The notes under the pieces were generated by a model. That model ran no database searches and had not been told where the DNA came from. It saw nothing but the letters and a program-made list of their open reading frames with translations. The translations under genes and the position numbers were made by a program. Shown here in pieces: positions 30,244 to 37,325 of a stretch of 64,000 nucleotides of DNA. Numbering within the stretch: position 1 is the first letter of the stretch; each line of letters opens with the position of its first letter. The stretch is from Streptomyces sp. NBC_00691 (GTDB taxonomy: Bacteria; Actinomycetota; Actinomycetes; Streptomycetales; Streptomycetaceae), in NCBI RefSeq assembly GCF_036226665.1, contig NZ_CP109007.1, positions 5,496,501 to 5,560,500 of the forward strand, written 5' to 3'.

Positions 30244-30267
30244 ATTTACTAGGACGTCCTAGTAAAT
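30244..30267 (+). promoter_or_regulatory. Perfect 24-bp palindromic operator before icmA
   Basis: The half-site ATTTACTAGGAC is followed immediately by its exact complement GTCCTAGTAAAT, with no spacer. The right arm contains TAGTAA, a possible -10, and ends 7 bases before the icmA ATG at 30275, so binding would block transcription. The regulator is unknown; TetR-type proteins commonly bind such palindromes and one is encoded at 32042-32680. Confidence 0.75.
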
Positions 30268-30274
30268 TCGAAGC

Positions 30275-31975
30275 ATGGACGCTGACGCCATCGAGGAAGG
30301 CCGCCGTCGCTGGCAGGCCCGTTACGACAAGGCCCGCAAGCGGGACGCCGACTTCACCACGCTCTCCGGCGACGCCGTCGAGCCCGTCTACGGGCCCCGC
30401 CCCGGCGACACCTACGAGGGCTTCGAACGCATCGGCTGGCCCGGCGAGTACCCGTACACCCGGGGACTCCACGCGACCGGCTACCGCGGCCGGACGTGGA
30501 CCATCCGCCAGTTCGCCGGCTTCGGCAACGCCGAGCAGACCAACGAACGCTACAAGATGATCCTGGCCGCCGGCGGCGGCGGCCTCTCCGTCGCCTTCGA
30601 CATGCCCACCCTCATGGGCCGGGACTCCGACGACCCCCGCGCCCTCGGCGAGGTCGGCCACTGCGGTGTCGCCATCGACTCCGCCGCCGACATGGAGGTC
30701 CTCTTCAAGGACATCCCGCTGGGCGACGTCACCACCTCGATGACGATCTCCGGCCCCGCCGTGCCGGTCTTCTGCATGTACCTGGTCGCCGCCGAGCGCC
30801 AGGGCGTCGACCCGGCCGTGCTCAACGGCACGCTCCAGACCGACATCTTCAAGGAGTACATCGCGCAGAAGGAGTGGCTCTTCGAGCCCGAGCCCCATCT
30901 GCGCCTCATCGGCGACCTGATGGAGCACTGCGCGCAGGGCATCCCCGCGTACAAGCCGCTCTCCGTCTCCGGCTACCACATCCGCGAGGCCGGGGCGACG
31001 GCCGCGCAGGAGCTCGCCTACACCCTCGCCGACGGCTTCGGCTACGTGGAGCTCGGCCTCAGCCGCGGCCTCGACGTCGACGTCTTCGCCCCCGGTCTGT
31101 CCTTCTTCTTCGACGCCCACCTCGACTTCTTCGAGGAGATCGCCAAGTTCCGCGCCGCCCGCCGGATCTGGGCGCGCTGGATGAAGGAGGTGTACGGCGC
31201 CACGACCGACAAGGCCCAGTGGCTCCGCTTCCACACCCAGACCGCCGGTGTCTCCCTCACCGCCCAGCAGCCGTACAACAACGTCGTACGGACCGCCGTG
31301 GAGGCCCTCTCCGCCGTCCTGGGCGGCACCAACTCGCTCCACACCAACGCCCTCGACGAGACCCTCGCGCTCCCCAGCGAGCAGGCCGCCGAGATCGCGC
31401 TCCGCACCCAGCAGGTCCTCATGGAGGAGACCGGCGTCGCCAACGTCGCCGACCCGCTGGGCGGCTCCTGGTACGTCGAGCAGCTCACCGACCGCATCGA
31501 GGCCGACGCCGAGAAGATCTTCGACCAGATCAAGGAGCGCGGCCGCCGCGCCCACCCGGACGGCCGGCACCCGATCGGGCCGATCACCTCCGGCATCCTG
31601 CGCGGCATCGAGGACGGCTGGTTCACCGGCGAGATCGCCGAGTCCGCCTTCCAGTACCAGCGCTCCCTGGAGAAGGGCGACAAGCGCGTCGTCGGCGTCA
31701 ACGTCCACCACGGCTCCGTCACCGGCGACCTGGAGATCCTCCGGGTCAGCCACGAGGTCGAGTGGGAGCAGGTCCGGGTCCTCGGCGAGCGCAAGGACCG
31801 CCGTGACGACGCCAAGGTCCGCGCCTCGATCGACGCCATGCTGGCGGCCGCCCGGGACGGCTCGAACATGATCGCCCCGATGCTGGACGCGGTCCGCGCG
31901 GAGGCCACCCTCGGCGAGATCTGCAACGCGCTGCGGGACGAGTGGGGCGTGTACACGGAGCCCCCGGGCTTCTGA
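30275..31975 (+). CDS. icmA: Isobutyryl-CoA mutase large subunit
   Basis: 566 aa, the substrate-binding TIM-barrel of B12-dependent acyl-CoA mutases without the cobalamin domain. The specificity residues are Phe80 (in TIRQFAGFG) and Gln198 (in EYIAQKEW); methylmalonyl-CoA mutase has Tyr and Arg at these places, so isobutyryl-CoA/n-butyryl-CoA isomerisation is the likely reaction. Length equals that recalled for S. cinnamonensis IcmA. The B12-binding partner IcmB must be elsewhere. The reaction links valine catabolism and butyrate to polyketide extender pools. No Shine-Dalgarno is clear; the palindrome at 30244-30267 governs the promoter. Confidence 0.95.
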   Translation: MDADAIEEGRRRWQARYDKARKRDADFTTLSGDAVEPVYGPRPGDTYEGFERIGWPGEYPYTRGLHATGYRGRTWTIRQFAGFGNAEQTNERYKMILAAGGGGLSVAFDMPTLMGRDSDDPRALGEVGHCGVAIDSAADMEVLFKDIPLGDVTTSMTISGPAVPVFCMYLVAAERQGVDPAVLNGTLQTDIFKEYIAQKEWLFEPEPHLRLIGDLMEHCAQGIPAYKPLSVSGYHIREAGATAAQELAYTLADGFGYVELGLSRGLDVDVFAPGLSFFFDAHLDFFEEIAKFRAARRIWARWMKEVYGATTDKAQWLRFHTQTAGVSLTAQQPYNNVVRTAVEALSAVLGGTNSLHTNALDETLALPSEQAAEIALRTQQVLMEETGVANVADPLGGSWYVEQLTDRIEADAEKIFDQIKERGRRAHPDGRHPIGPITSGILRGIEDGWFTGEIAESAFQYQRSLEKGDKRVVGVNVHHGSVTGDLEILRVSHEVEWEQVRVLGERKDRRDDAKVRASIDAMLAAARDGSNMIAPMLDAVRAEATLGEICNALRDEWGVYTEPPGF

Positions 31976-32041
31976 TCCCCCTTCACACGCGCGTGGGGCG
32001 GTACGGGAACTCCCGTACCGCCCCACTTCCATGAGGCGCCC

Positions 32042-32680
32042 TCAGCCGATGGCCGCCGCCGCGCCGAGGCCGCCCACCAGGAGCGCCGAGAGCCGCGCCA
32101 CCCACGGCGCGTCGACCGGCTCCGCGCTCACCAGCGCTCGGTGCACGACGGCGCCCGCGATCACGTCGAAGATCAGGTCGTCGGTGGCGTCCACCGCGCC
32201 GGGGTCCCGGTCGGCCGGGAGCTCGCCGCGCCGCTGCGCCCGCATCCGGCCCTCCAGGACGAGCCGCTTCTGCCGGTCGACGATCGAGGCCCGTATGCGC
32301 TCGCGCAGCGGCTCGTCGCGGGTCGACTCGGCCACCACCGCCATCAGGGCCGTCTTGGTCTCGGGGCGTTCCAGGAGGGCGGCGAACTGCAGGACGACGT
32401 TCTCGATGTCGGCCTGGAGGGAACCAAGGTCGGGCAGTTCGAGTTCGTCGAAGAGGACGGCGACGGCGTCGACCACGAGCTCGCTCTTGTTGGCCCAGCG
32501 GCGGTACAGGGTCGTCTTGGCCACCCCGGCCCGGCCGGCCACGTCCCCCATCGTGAGCTTGGACCAACCCAGCTCGACCAGGGCCGCGCGGGTCGCCTCC
32601 AGGATGGCCGTGTCGGCCTCGGTGGAGCGGGGGCGCCCGGTACGGCTGCTGCGGTGGGTGCGGCGACACATCGACGACAT
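32042..32680 (-). CDS. TetR-family transcriptional regulator
   Basis: 212 aa. The N-terminal helix-turn-helix reads LTMGDVAGRAGVAKTTLYRRW, typical of TetR. The remaining helical domain (VVHRALVSAEPVDAPW) is a ligand-binding type. It is convergent with icmA and could control it through the palindrome at 30244-30267. The ATG at 32680 is chosen; ATG 32671 is an alternative, and neither has a strong ribosome site. TACC-N4-GGTA just upstream (about 32690-32706) may be an autoregulatory site. Function beyond the family is not established. Confidence 0.85.
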   Translation of the reverse strand: MSSMCRRTHRSSRTGRPRSTEADTAILEATRAALVELGWSKLTMGDVAGRAGVAKTTLYRRWANKSELVVDAVAVLFDELELPDLGSLQADIENVVLQFAALLERPETKTALMAVVAESTRDEPLRERIRASIVDRQKRLVLEGRMRAQRRGELPADRDPGAVDATDDLIFDVIAGAVVHRALVSAEPVDAPWVARLSALLVGGLGAAAAIG

Positions 32681-33007
32681 GGACGTCGACCATACCCGCC
32701 GGTAGGTAACGCGCCAGAGGGGCCGCGTGTGAGGCAGTTCACCGTGCGGATCCGGCCCGCGCCCTCCCCCCGGCCCGCTCCGGGGAGTTACGCTACGACC
32801 TGTAGCGAAAGGCATTGAGCGGCCTGAGCGACAACCACGGCACCGGGTGGGGATCCGGCGCCATCGAGCACCGGGTGGGGACCCGGTGTGAACCGAAGAC
32901 GAAGAACCGTGTCGCCCCCACGTCTCGCACACCGGCGGGAGACGTGCGGACGGCACGGTTCAGCCATGACTTAACGGTTACGTGCGCGGAAGGGGGAGGA
33001 TGTACTC
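32681..33007. other. Divergent intergenic region, no gene seen
   Basis: 327 bp between the TetR gene and cnoX. It contains a 6-bp inverted repeat CGCTAC-N5-GTAGCG (32791-32807), a direct repeat of CACCGGGTGGGG about 30 bp apart (about 32839 and 32869), and short GC-rich stems. It probably carries both promoters; no small ORF with a ribosome site is convincing. Confidence 0.6.
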
Positions 33008-33985
33008 ATGCAGCCCCGAAACATGTCCATGAGCGGCGTCGTCGACCTCGCCGCGGTGAAGGCGGCCGGAGAGGCCAAGGCGAAGGCGGAGCAGACGCGC
33101 GCCGCCGCCGCCCGGCAGGGTGGCCCCGCCGCCGTGCCCCCGTCCGCCCTGGTGATCGACGTCGACGAGGCGGGCTTCGAGCGCGATGTGCTCCAGCGCT
33201 CCGCCGAGGTCCCGGTCGTCCTCGACTTCTGGGCCGAGTGGTGCGAGCCCTGCAAGCAGCTGAGCCCGCTCCTCGACCGGCTCGCCGTCGAGTACAACGG
33301 CCGCTTCCTGCTCGCGAAGATCGACGTCGACGCCAACCAGATGCTGATGCAGCAGTTCGGCATCCAGGGAATTCCGGCCGTTTTCGCGGTGGTCGCCGGT
33401 CAGGCGCTGCCGCTCTTCCAGGGCGCCGTGCCCGAGGCCCAGATCCGCGAGACCCTCGACCAGCTGATCCAGGTCGGCGAGGAGCGGTTCGGTCTGACCG
33501 GCATCGTCGTCGACGCGCACGGCGAAGACCCCGAGGGCGGGGCGGCCGCGGCCGCGCAGCCCGCCGGCCCGTACGACGCCCTCCTCGAATCGGCCATGTC
33601 CGCGCTCGACGCGGGTGATCTGGCCGGCGCCGTCCAGGCGTACAAGAACGTGCTGGCCGACGACCCGGCCCACCCGGAGGCCAAGCTCGGTCTGGCCCAG
33701 GCCGAACTCCTCGCCCGGGTGCAGGACCTCGACCCGGCCGCGGTCCGCAAGGCCGCCGCCGACGGTCCGGCCGATGTGACCGCGCAGATCGCCGCCGCCG
33801 ACCTCGATCTGGTGGGCGGTCATGTACAGGACGCCTTCGGCCGTCTCGTCGAGACCGTGCGCCGCACGGTCGGCGAGGACCGGGACGCCGCGCGACTGCG
33901 GCTCCTGGAGCTCTTCGAGGTGATCGGCGTCGACGACCCGCGGGTCACGGCGGCCCGGCAGGCCCTGGCACGGGTGCTCTTCTAG
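33008..33985 (+). CDS. cnoX: CnoX-type co-chaperone (thioredoxin domain plus TPR)
   Basis: 325 aa: a disordered Ala/Lys-rich start, a thioredoxin fold (residues about 50-160) with active-site WCEPC (Cys79, Cys82), then TPR-like helices (ALDAGDLAGAVQAYKNVLADDPAHPEAKLGLAQ). This is the CnoX/YbbN arrangement; the E. coli protein lacks a redox-active CXXC, whereas actinobacterial ones keep it, so this protein may be both a holdase and a thiol oxidoreductase. ATG 33008 has GGGGGAGGA nine bases upstream. It stands alone, followed by the large hairpin at 34038-34075. Confidence 0.9.
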   Translation: MQPRNMSMSGVVDLAAVKAAGEAKAKAEQTRAAAARQGGPAAVPPSALVIDVDEAGFERDVLQRSAEVPVVLDFWAEWCEPCKQLSPLLDRLAVEYNGRFLLAKIDVDANQMLMQQFGIQGIPAVFAVVAGQALPLFQGAVPEAQIRETLDQLIQVGEERFGLTGIVVDAHGEDPEGGAAAAAQPAGPYDALLESAMSALDAGDLAGAVQAYKNVLADDPAHPEAKLGLAQAELLARVQDLDPAAVRKAAADGPADVTAQIAAADLDLVGGHVQDAFGRLVETVRRTVGEDRDAARLRLLELFEVIGVDDPRVTAARQALARVLF

Positions 33986-34037
33986 CTCCTGCCGGTGCGC
34001 CGGATCGTCCGACGATTTGGCAGCAGGGTGACAAAAG

Positions 34038-34075
34038 GCGGCCGCGTTTTACCAAAACTTGGTAATCGCGGCCGC
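34038..34075 (+). terminator. Nested hairpin, probable cnoX terminator
   Basis: GCGGCCGC arms flank an inner inverted repeat TTACCAA-aac-TTGGTAA (34049-34065). Strong secondary structure about 50 bp after the cnoX stop codon; it may also be an operator because the inner arms resemble TTAC-type sites. Confidence 0.55.
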
Positions 34076-34204
34076 TGTTACTTGCAGTAAATCGAACCTG
34101 TGGTTCTGTCCGCATTCTTCCGGCGATCTGCTGATATTCCTCGCCACGCGAACGTACCCTCCGTACCCATTCGGCCCCGCCCCGCCATGACGTGGTTATC
34201 CACC

Positions 34205-34222
34205 CGTTACTAGCCAGTAACG
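34205..34222 (+). promoter_or_regulatory. Inverted repeat TTACT/AGTAA (second site)
   Basis: Perfect 7-bp arms CGTTACT and AGTAACG with a 4-bp spacer. A sister TTACT-tgc-AGTAA lies at 34078-34090, and the icmA palindrome carries TTTACT/AGTAAA. It could be a site for a TetR/GntR-type regulator of the DUF6230 operon. Confidence 0.5.
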
Positions 34223-34575
34223 AACCCCCTTGTGCGGGGGCCCGGAATGGACCACGATCGGCGACGCTCGGTCCGAACCGCACCACCCCGGCAACCAACC
34301 GGGAAGCGGCGAGGGTCCCCACCGGGTGGACCGGTGTTCCGGCACCGGTCGTGGACAGGGGGGTTCCCGCTCTCATCGAACGGGGCCTGTCCAATCAGGT
34401 CGCGCTCCAAGGCGCGGCCCATGGTTGTCGCTCGGGGGTGATCGCCGGTGATTCGGACGCGCAACGCGCCGCCTGATGCCTCGGCGCTCTCCTTCCCGAG
34501 GACGTAGCTCTTCTCCCATCCCAGGACGGGCCCCTGGCCCTTCCGGAGATGTACGTCCGAGAAGGAGGAATTCTC

Positions 34576-35256
34576 ATGAAGTCCCAGGTTCGTGGCGGGA
34601 CCAGATGGAAGCGGTTCGCCGTCGTCATGGTCCCGAGTGTGGCCGCGACGGCCGCGATCGGTGTCGGCCTGGCCCAGGGCGCGCTCGCCGCGTCCTTCAG
34701 CATCTCCGGCCAGGAGTTCAAGGTCTCGGCCAACAGCCTTGTCGGTACGGACTTCGTCCAGTACGGCAGCGTCGACGCCGGTAAGGACCTCGAGGGCAAG
34801 GACTTCGCCGCCCCGGTGGCGGTGTCCGGCTTCTCCGAGGCCTGGATCACGAACATGTGCCAGTCGGTCGTGACGCCGAAGGTGCCGTTCATCGGTGACG
34901 TCACCCTCCGTCTGGAGGCCGGTACCGAGGCCGCCAAGAGCGGCAAGGCCGAGGACAAGGTCTACGCGAAGGGCATCTACCTCGATGTCTCCGAGCTCAA
35001 GGCCGACGCCGAGTTCACCAACATCGACATCGGCATCGCCGCCGGCGACCTGCACAAGGTCAACGGCCAGCCGGTTCCGGGCAAGCCGGGCATCCAGCCC
35101 AACACCAAGGCCAACCCGTACGGCTTCGGCCAGCGTGCCGAGCAGGCGACGCTGAACAACGTGGAGCAGAAGGCGTGGGCCACCACGGCCGGCACCTTCA
35201 AGCTCCCCGACCTTCACCTGTCCCTGCACCGGGGCACCTCGAAGGAGTGCTACTAG
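34576..35256 (+). CDS. DUF6230-like exported/membrane-anchored protein
   Basis: 226 aa. An N-terminal basic stretch (KSQVRGGTRWKR) and hydrophobic segment (about 15-38, ending AQGALAAS) form a signal peptide or anchor. The rest is beta-rich, with FSISGQEFKVSANSLVGTDFVQYG, CQSVVTPKVPFIGDV and a final HRGTSKECY; the Cys in NMCQSV and the C-terminal KECY could form a disulfide. A GAAGGAGGAA site precedes the ATG. It is the first of three genes (DUF6230, DUF6114, exported) found together in many Streptomyces, as I recall. No enzymatic motif; an envelope-associated role is inferred from export signals only. Confidence 0.8.
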   Translation: MKSQVRGGTRWKRFAVVMVPSVAATAAIGVGLAQGALAASFSISGQEFKVSANSLVGTDFVQYGSVDAGKDLEGKDFAAPVAVSGFSEAWITNMCQSVVTPKVPFIGDVTLRLEAGTEAAKSGKAEDKVYAKGIYLDVSELKADAEFTNIDIGIAAGDLHKVNGQPVPGKPGIQPNTKANPYGFGQRAEQATLNNVEQKAWATTAGTFKLPDLHLSLHRGTSKECY

Positions 35257-35290
35257 GACTGACCGGTCCGCGAGGACCAGGTCGTCCTGG

Positions 35291-35319
35291 GGGTGGGACC
35301 GCTCCGTGCGGTCCCACCC
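35291..35319 (+). terminator. Intercistronic hairpin in the envelope operon
   Basis: Perfect 11-bp stem (GGGTGGGACCG / CGGTCCCACCC) with a 7-nt loop between the DUF6230 and DUF6114 genes. With a 117-bp gap it may be a partial terminator or an mRNA-processing site that lowers expression of the downstream genes. Confidence 0.6.
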
Positions 35320-35373
35320 GCGAGGCCCCTTCTCTTCAACTTCTCAGCAACACCGCTTCCAGGGAGCTGTTCC

Positions 35374-35961
35374 ATGAGCGCCGAGATCCCCGCCTCCCGC
35401 GAAGTCCCCAAGAAGGAGAACCGGTTCAAGGTCTGGCGGCAGACCCGGCCCTTCTGGGCGGGACTGTTCACCATGATCGGCGGCGTGCCGATCGCCTACC
35501 TTCCGTACGGGGACATGCGGCTCGGCAATGTCACCCTCGCCATGCAGACGACCGCCGGAGCCGGCGCGCTGATCATCGGCGTCCTGCTCATCACGCTCGG
35601 TCTGACGATGTGGTTCCAGCCCATCGTCCGAGTGTTCGCGGGAGTCGCGACGATCGTCCTGGCGCTCGTCTCCATCCCGGTCTCGAACTTCGGTGGCCTG
35701 GTCATCGGCTATCTGTTCGCGGTCATCGGCGGCGGCATGTCCGCCGCGTGGGCACCCGCCCCGCCGGCCGAGGAGACCGACGAGGCAGAGGCCGACGCAG
35801 AGCACGACGGTCAGCCGGAGGCCTCCGACGAGGCAGCCCCCGCCCTCGACCCCGAGACCGCGGCCATGGTGGCGGCCGTATTCCCGGAGCAGCGCGAGGG
35901 CGCGCAGCCGCTGACCGACACGACGATCGACGCCAAGGGCGGGAGGAACAGTGCGGGGTGA
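35374..35961 (+). CDS. DUF6114-like polytopic membrane protein
   Basis: 195 aa. Four hydrophobic spans (GLFTMIGGVPIAYL; AGALIIGVLLITLGLTMW; VRVFAGVATIVLALVSI; GLVIGYLFAVIGGG) sit between a basic cytoplasmic N-terminus and a C-terminal tail of about 60 residues rich in Glu/Ala/Asp. It is the middle gene of the DUF6230-DUF6114 operon; its stop overlaps the GTG of the next gene. Possible roles are scaffold or lipid-linked export; nothing in the sequence distinguishes these. Confidence 0.82.
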   Translation: MSAEIPASREVPKKENRFKVWRQTRPFWAGLFTMIGGVPIAYLPYGDMRLGNVTLAMQTTAGAGALIIGVLLITLGLTMWFQPIVRVFAGVATIVLALVSIPVSNFGGLVIGYLFAVIGGGMSAAWAPAPPAEETDEAEADAEHDGQPEASDEAAPALDPETAAMVAAVFPEQREGAQPLTDTTIDAKGGRNSAG

Positions 35962-37258
35962 CGAGACTCAGTCGGCGCTCGCGAAGGAGGGCCCGCGGCA
36001 CGCGGCCCCGCGCAAGTCGCTGCTGAACAGGATCCAGGGCCCCGCGGGCAAGGCGATGGCGCTGGCCGCCATGCCGACCGCGGTGTTCGTGGGCATGGGC
36101 CTCACGCCCAGGCTCGCCCTCGCCGACGAGAAGGACATCCCCTTCGCACCCGGCCCCTGCGTGACGCGCTCGGACGAGCCGGCGCAGGAGGAGACGACGA
36201 AGCCGGCCGAGACGGCGAAGCCGACGCCCTCCTCCACCGCGACGCCTTCCGCGACCGCGACGGCCACCCCGACCGCCACCGCGACCCCCACCGCCACCGG
36301 AAGCCCGGCGCCGACCGCGACCGAGACCGAGCAGGCGGCCACGCGACAGCGCGACGAGGCGAAGACCACCGCCGCGCCGACCGCGACGACGGCCCCGACG
36401 GCCCCGACGGCCACACCCACGCCGACGAAGTCGAAGAACCCGCTCGACCCGCTGGGCGTCGGCGACGCGCTCAAGGACCTGTTCGACGGCCCGGACCCCA
36501 AGCCGACGGAGACGCCCACCACGGCGGCCCCGACGACCCAGGCACCCGCCCCGAGCACCTCCGCGACGCCCCCCGCCGACAAGCCGGACACCGCCGACGA
36601 GACGGACGGGACCACGCCGCCGAAGGCGACCGCCGGCCCGGGCGTGGAGACGAAGAAGCAGATCGAGAAGGCCGCCGAGGAGGCGGGCGCGAAGGTCCAG
36701 GAACTGCCGGAGAGCGCCAAGGGCCTGGACGCCAAGAAGGACGAGTCCATACCCGACGGCGCCAAGCCCCGGTTCCCGTGCCCCGAGGCGGACCCCGAGG
36801 CGCTCGCCGCCGCCGACCTGGAGCCGGGCGTCCCGCTGCTCCCGGACGAGCCGTGGCGGCTGGAGAGCACGCTGCTCACCCTGAAGGGTCTCAAGTACCA
36901 CGGCATCGTCGAGGTCAAGACGGGCAGCGGCAAGATCAAGAAGGTCCTGAAGTTCACCTCGACCGGTATCGACATCAAGGACCTGCACCAGCTGACGGTC
37001 CACTCCGAGGGCCGCACGGGTCACGTCCGCTCCGACAAGGGCTCGACGTCGACCATCACCAACGGCACGGTGACGATGTACACGGAGGAGCTGAAGGGCA
37101 ACCTCTTCGGCATCATCCCGATCACCTTCAGCCCGGAGAGCCCGCCCCCGCTGGACGTGCCCTTCGCCTTCTTCACCCAGGTGAAGCTCAAGCAGGCGGG
37201 CCAGTTCGGCGGCACCCTCAAGGTCCCGGGCCTCCGCAACACGATCGAGCCCAGCTGA
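35951..37258 (+). CDS. Exported low-complexity protein (third gene of the envelope operon)
   Basis: 435 aa. A long basic N-region and hydrophobic segment ending LALA (about residue 58) form a signal peptide. Residues about 65-240 are low complexity, dominated by Thr, Pro and Ala (TATPTATATPTAT-like), with an acidic/Lys stretch following. A globular beta-rich C-terminal domain (about 280-435) starts CPEADPEALAA and includes VEVKTGSGKIKKVLKFTSTG. GTG at 35951 overlaps the previous stop and has GGGAGGA just upstream. The linker resembles a wall-spanning spacer. A perfect 20-bp terminator follows. Confidence 0.82.
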   Translation: MRGDETQSALAKEGPRHAAPRKSLLNRIQGPAGKAMALAAMPTAVFVGMGLTPRLALADEKDIPFAPGPCVTRSDEPAQEETTKPAETAKPTPSSTATPSATATATPTATATPTATGSPAPTATETEQAATRQRDEAKTTAAPTATTAPTAPTATPTPTKSKNPLDPLGVGDALKDLFDGPDPKPTETPTTAAPTTQAPAPSTSATPPADKPDTADETDGTTPPKATAGPGVETKKQIEKAAEEAGAKVQELPESAKGLDAKKDESIPDGAKPRFPCPEADPEALAAADLEPGVPLLPDEPWRLESTLLTLKGLKYHGIVEVKTGSGKIKKVLKFTSTGIDIKDLHQLTVHSEGRTGHVRSDKGSTSTITNGTVTMYTEELKGNLFGIIPITFSPESPPPLDVPFAFFTQVKLKQAGQFGGTLKVPGLRNTIEPS

Positions 37259-37277
37259 GCCCCGTACCCCTTCCGTA

Positions 37278-37320
37278 CGACGAAGCCCCCGTCCGCACAG
37301 TGCGGACGGGGGCTTCGTCG
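37278..37320. terminator. Perfect 20-bp bidirectional terminator
   Basis: Arms 37278-37297 and 37301-37320 pair over 20 bp with a CAG loop, between the convergent envelope operon and pyk. Confidence 0.88.
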
Positions 37321-37325
37321 CGAGG

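Larger units (their letters stand above)
33986..34575. other. 590-bp intergenic region rich in inverted repeats
   Basis: No gene is seen. It holds a nested hairpin with 8-bp GCGGCCGC arms (34038-34075), TTACT-tgc-AGTAA (34078-34090), CGTTACT-agcc-AGTAACG (34205-34222), and ACCGGTG-N6-CACCGGT (34330-34349). The stretch after 34500 leads into the GAAGGAGGAA ribosome site of the DUF6230 gene. These repeats suggest regulation of the envelope operon at 34576. Confidence 0.7.

Noticed and set aside
33986..34575. Small genes in the region before the DUF6230 gene
   Set aside because: Several short frames exist on both strands but none has a ribosome site and coding-like third-position bias together.
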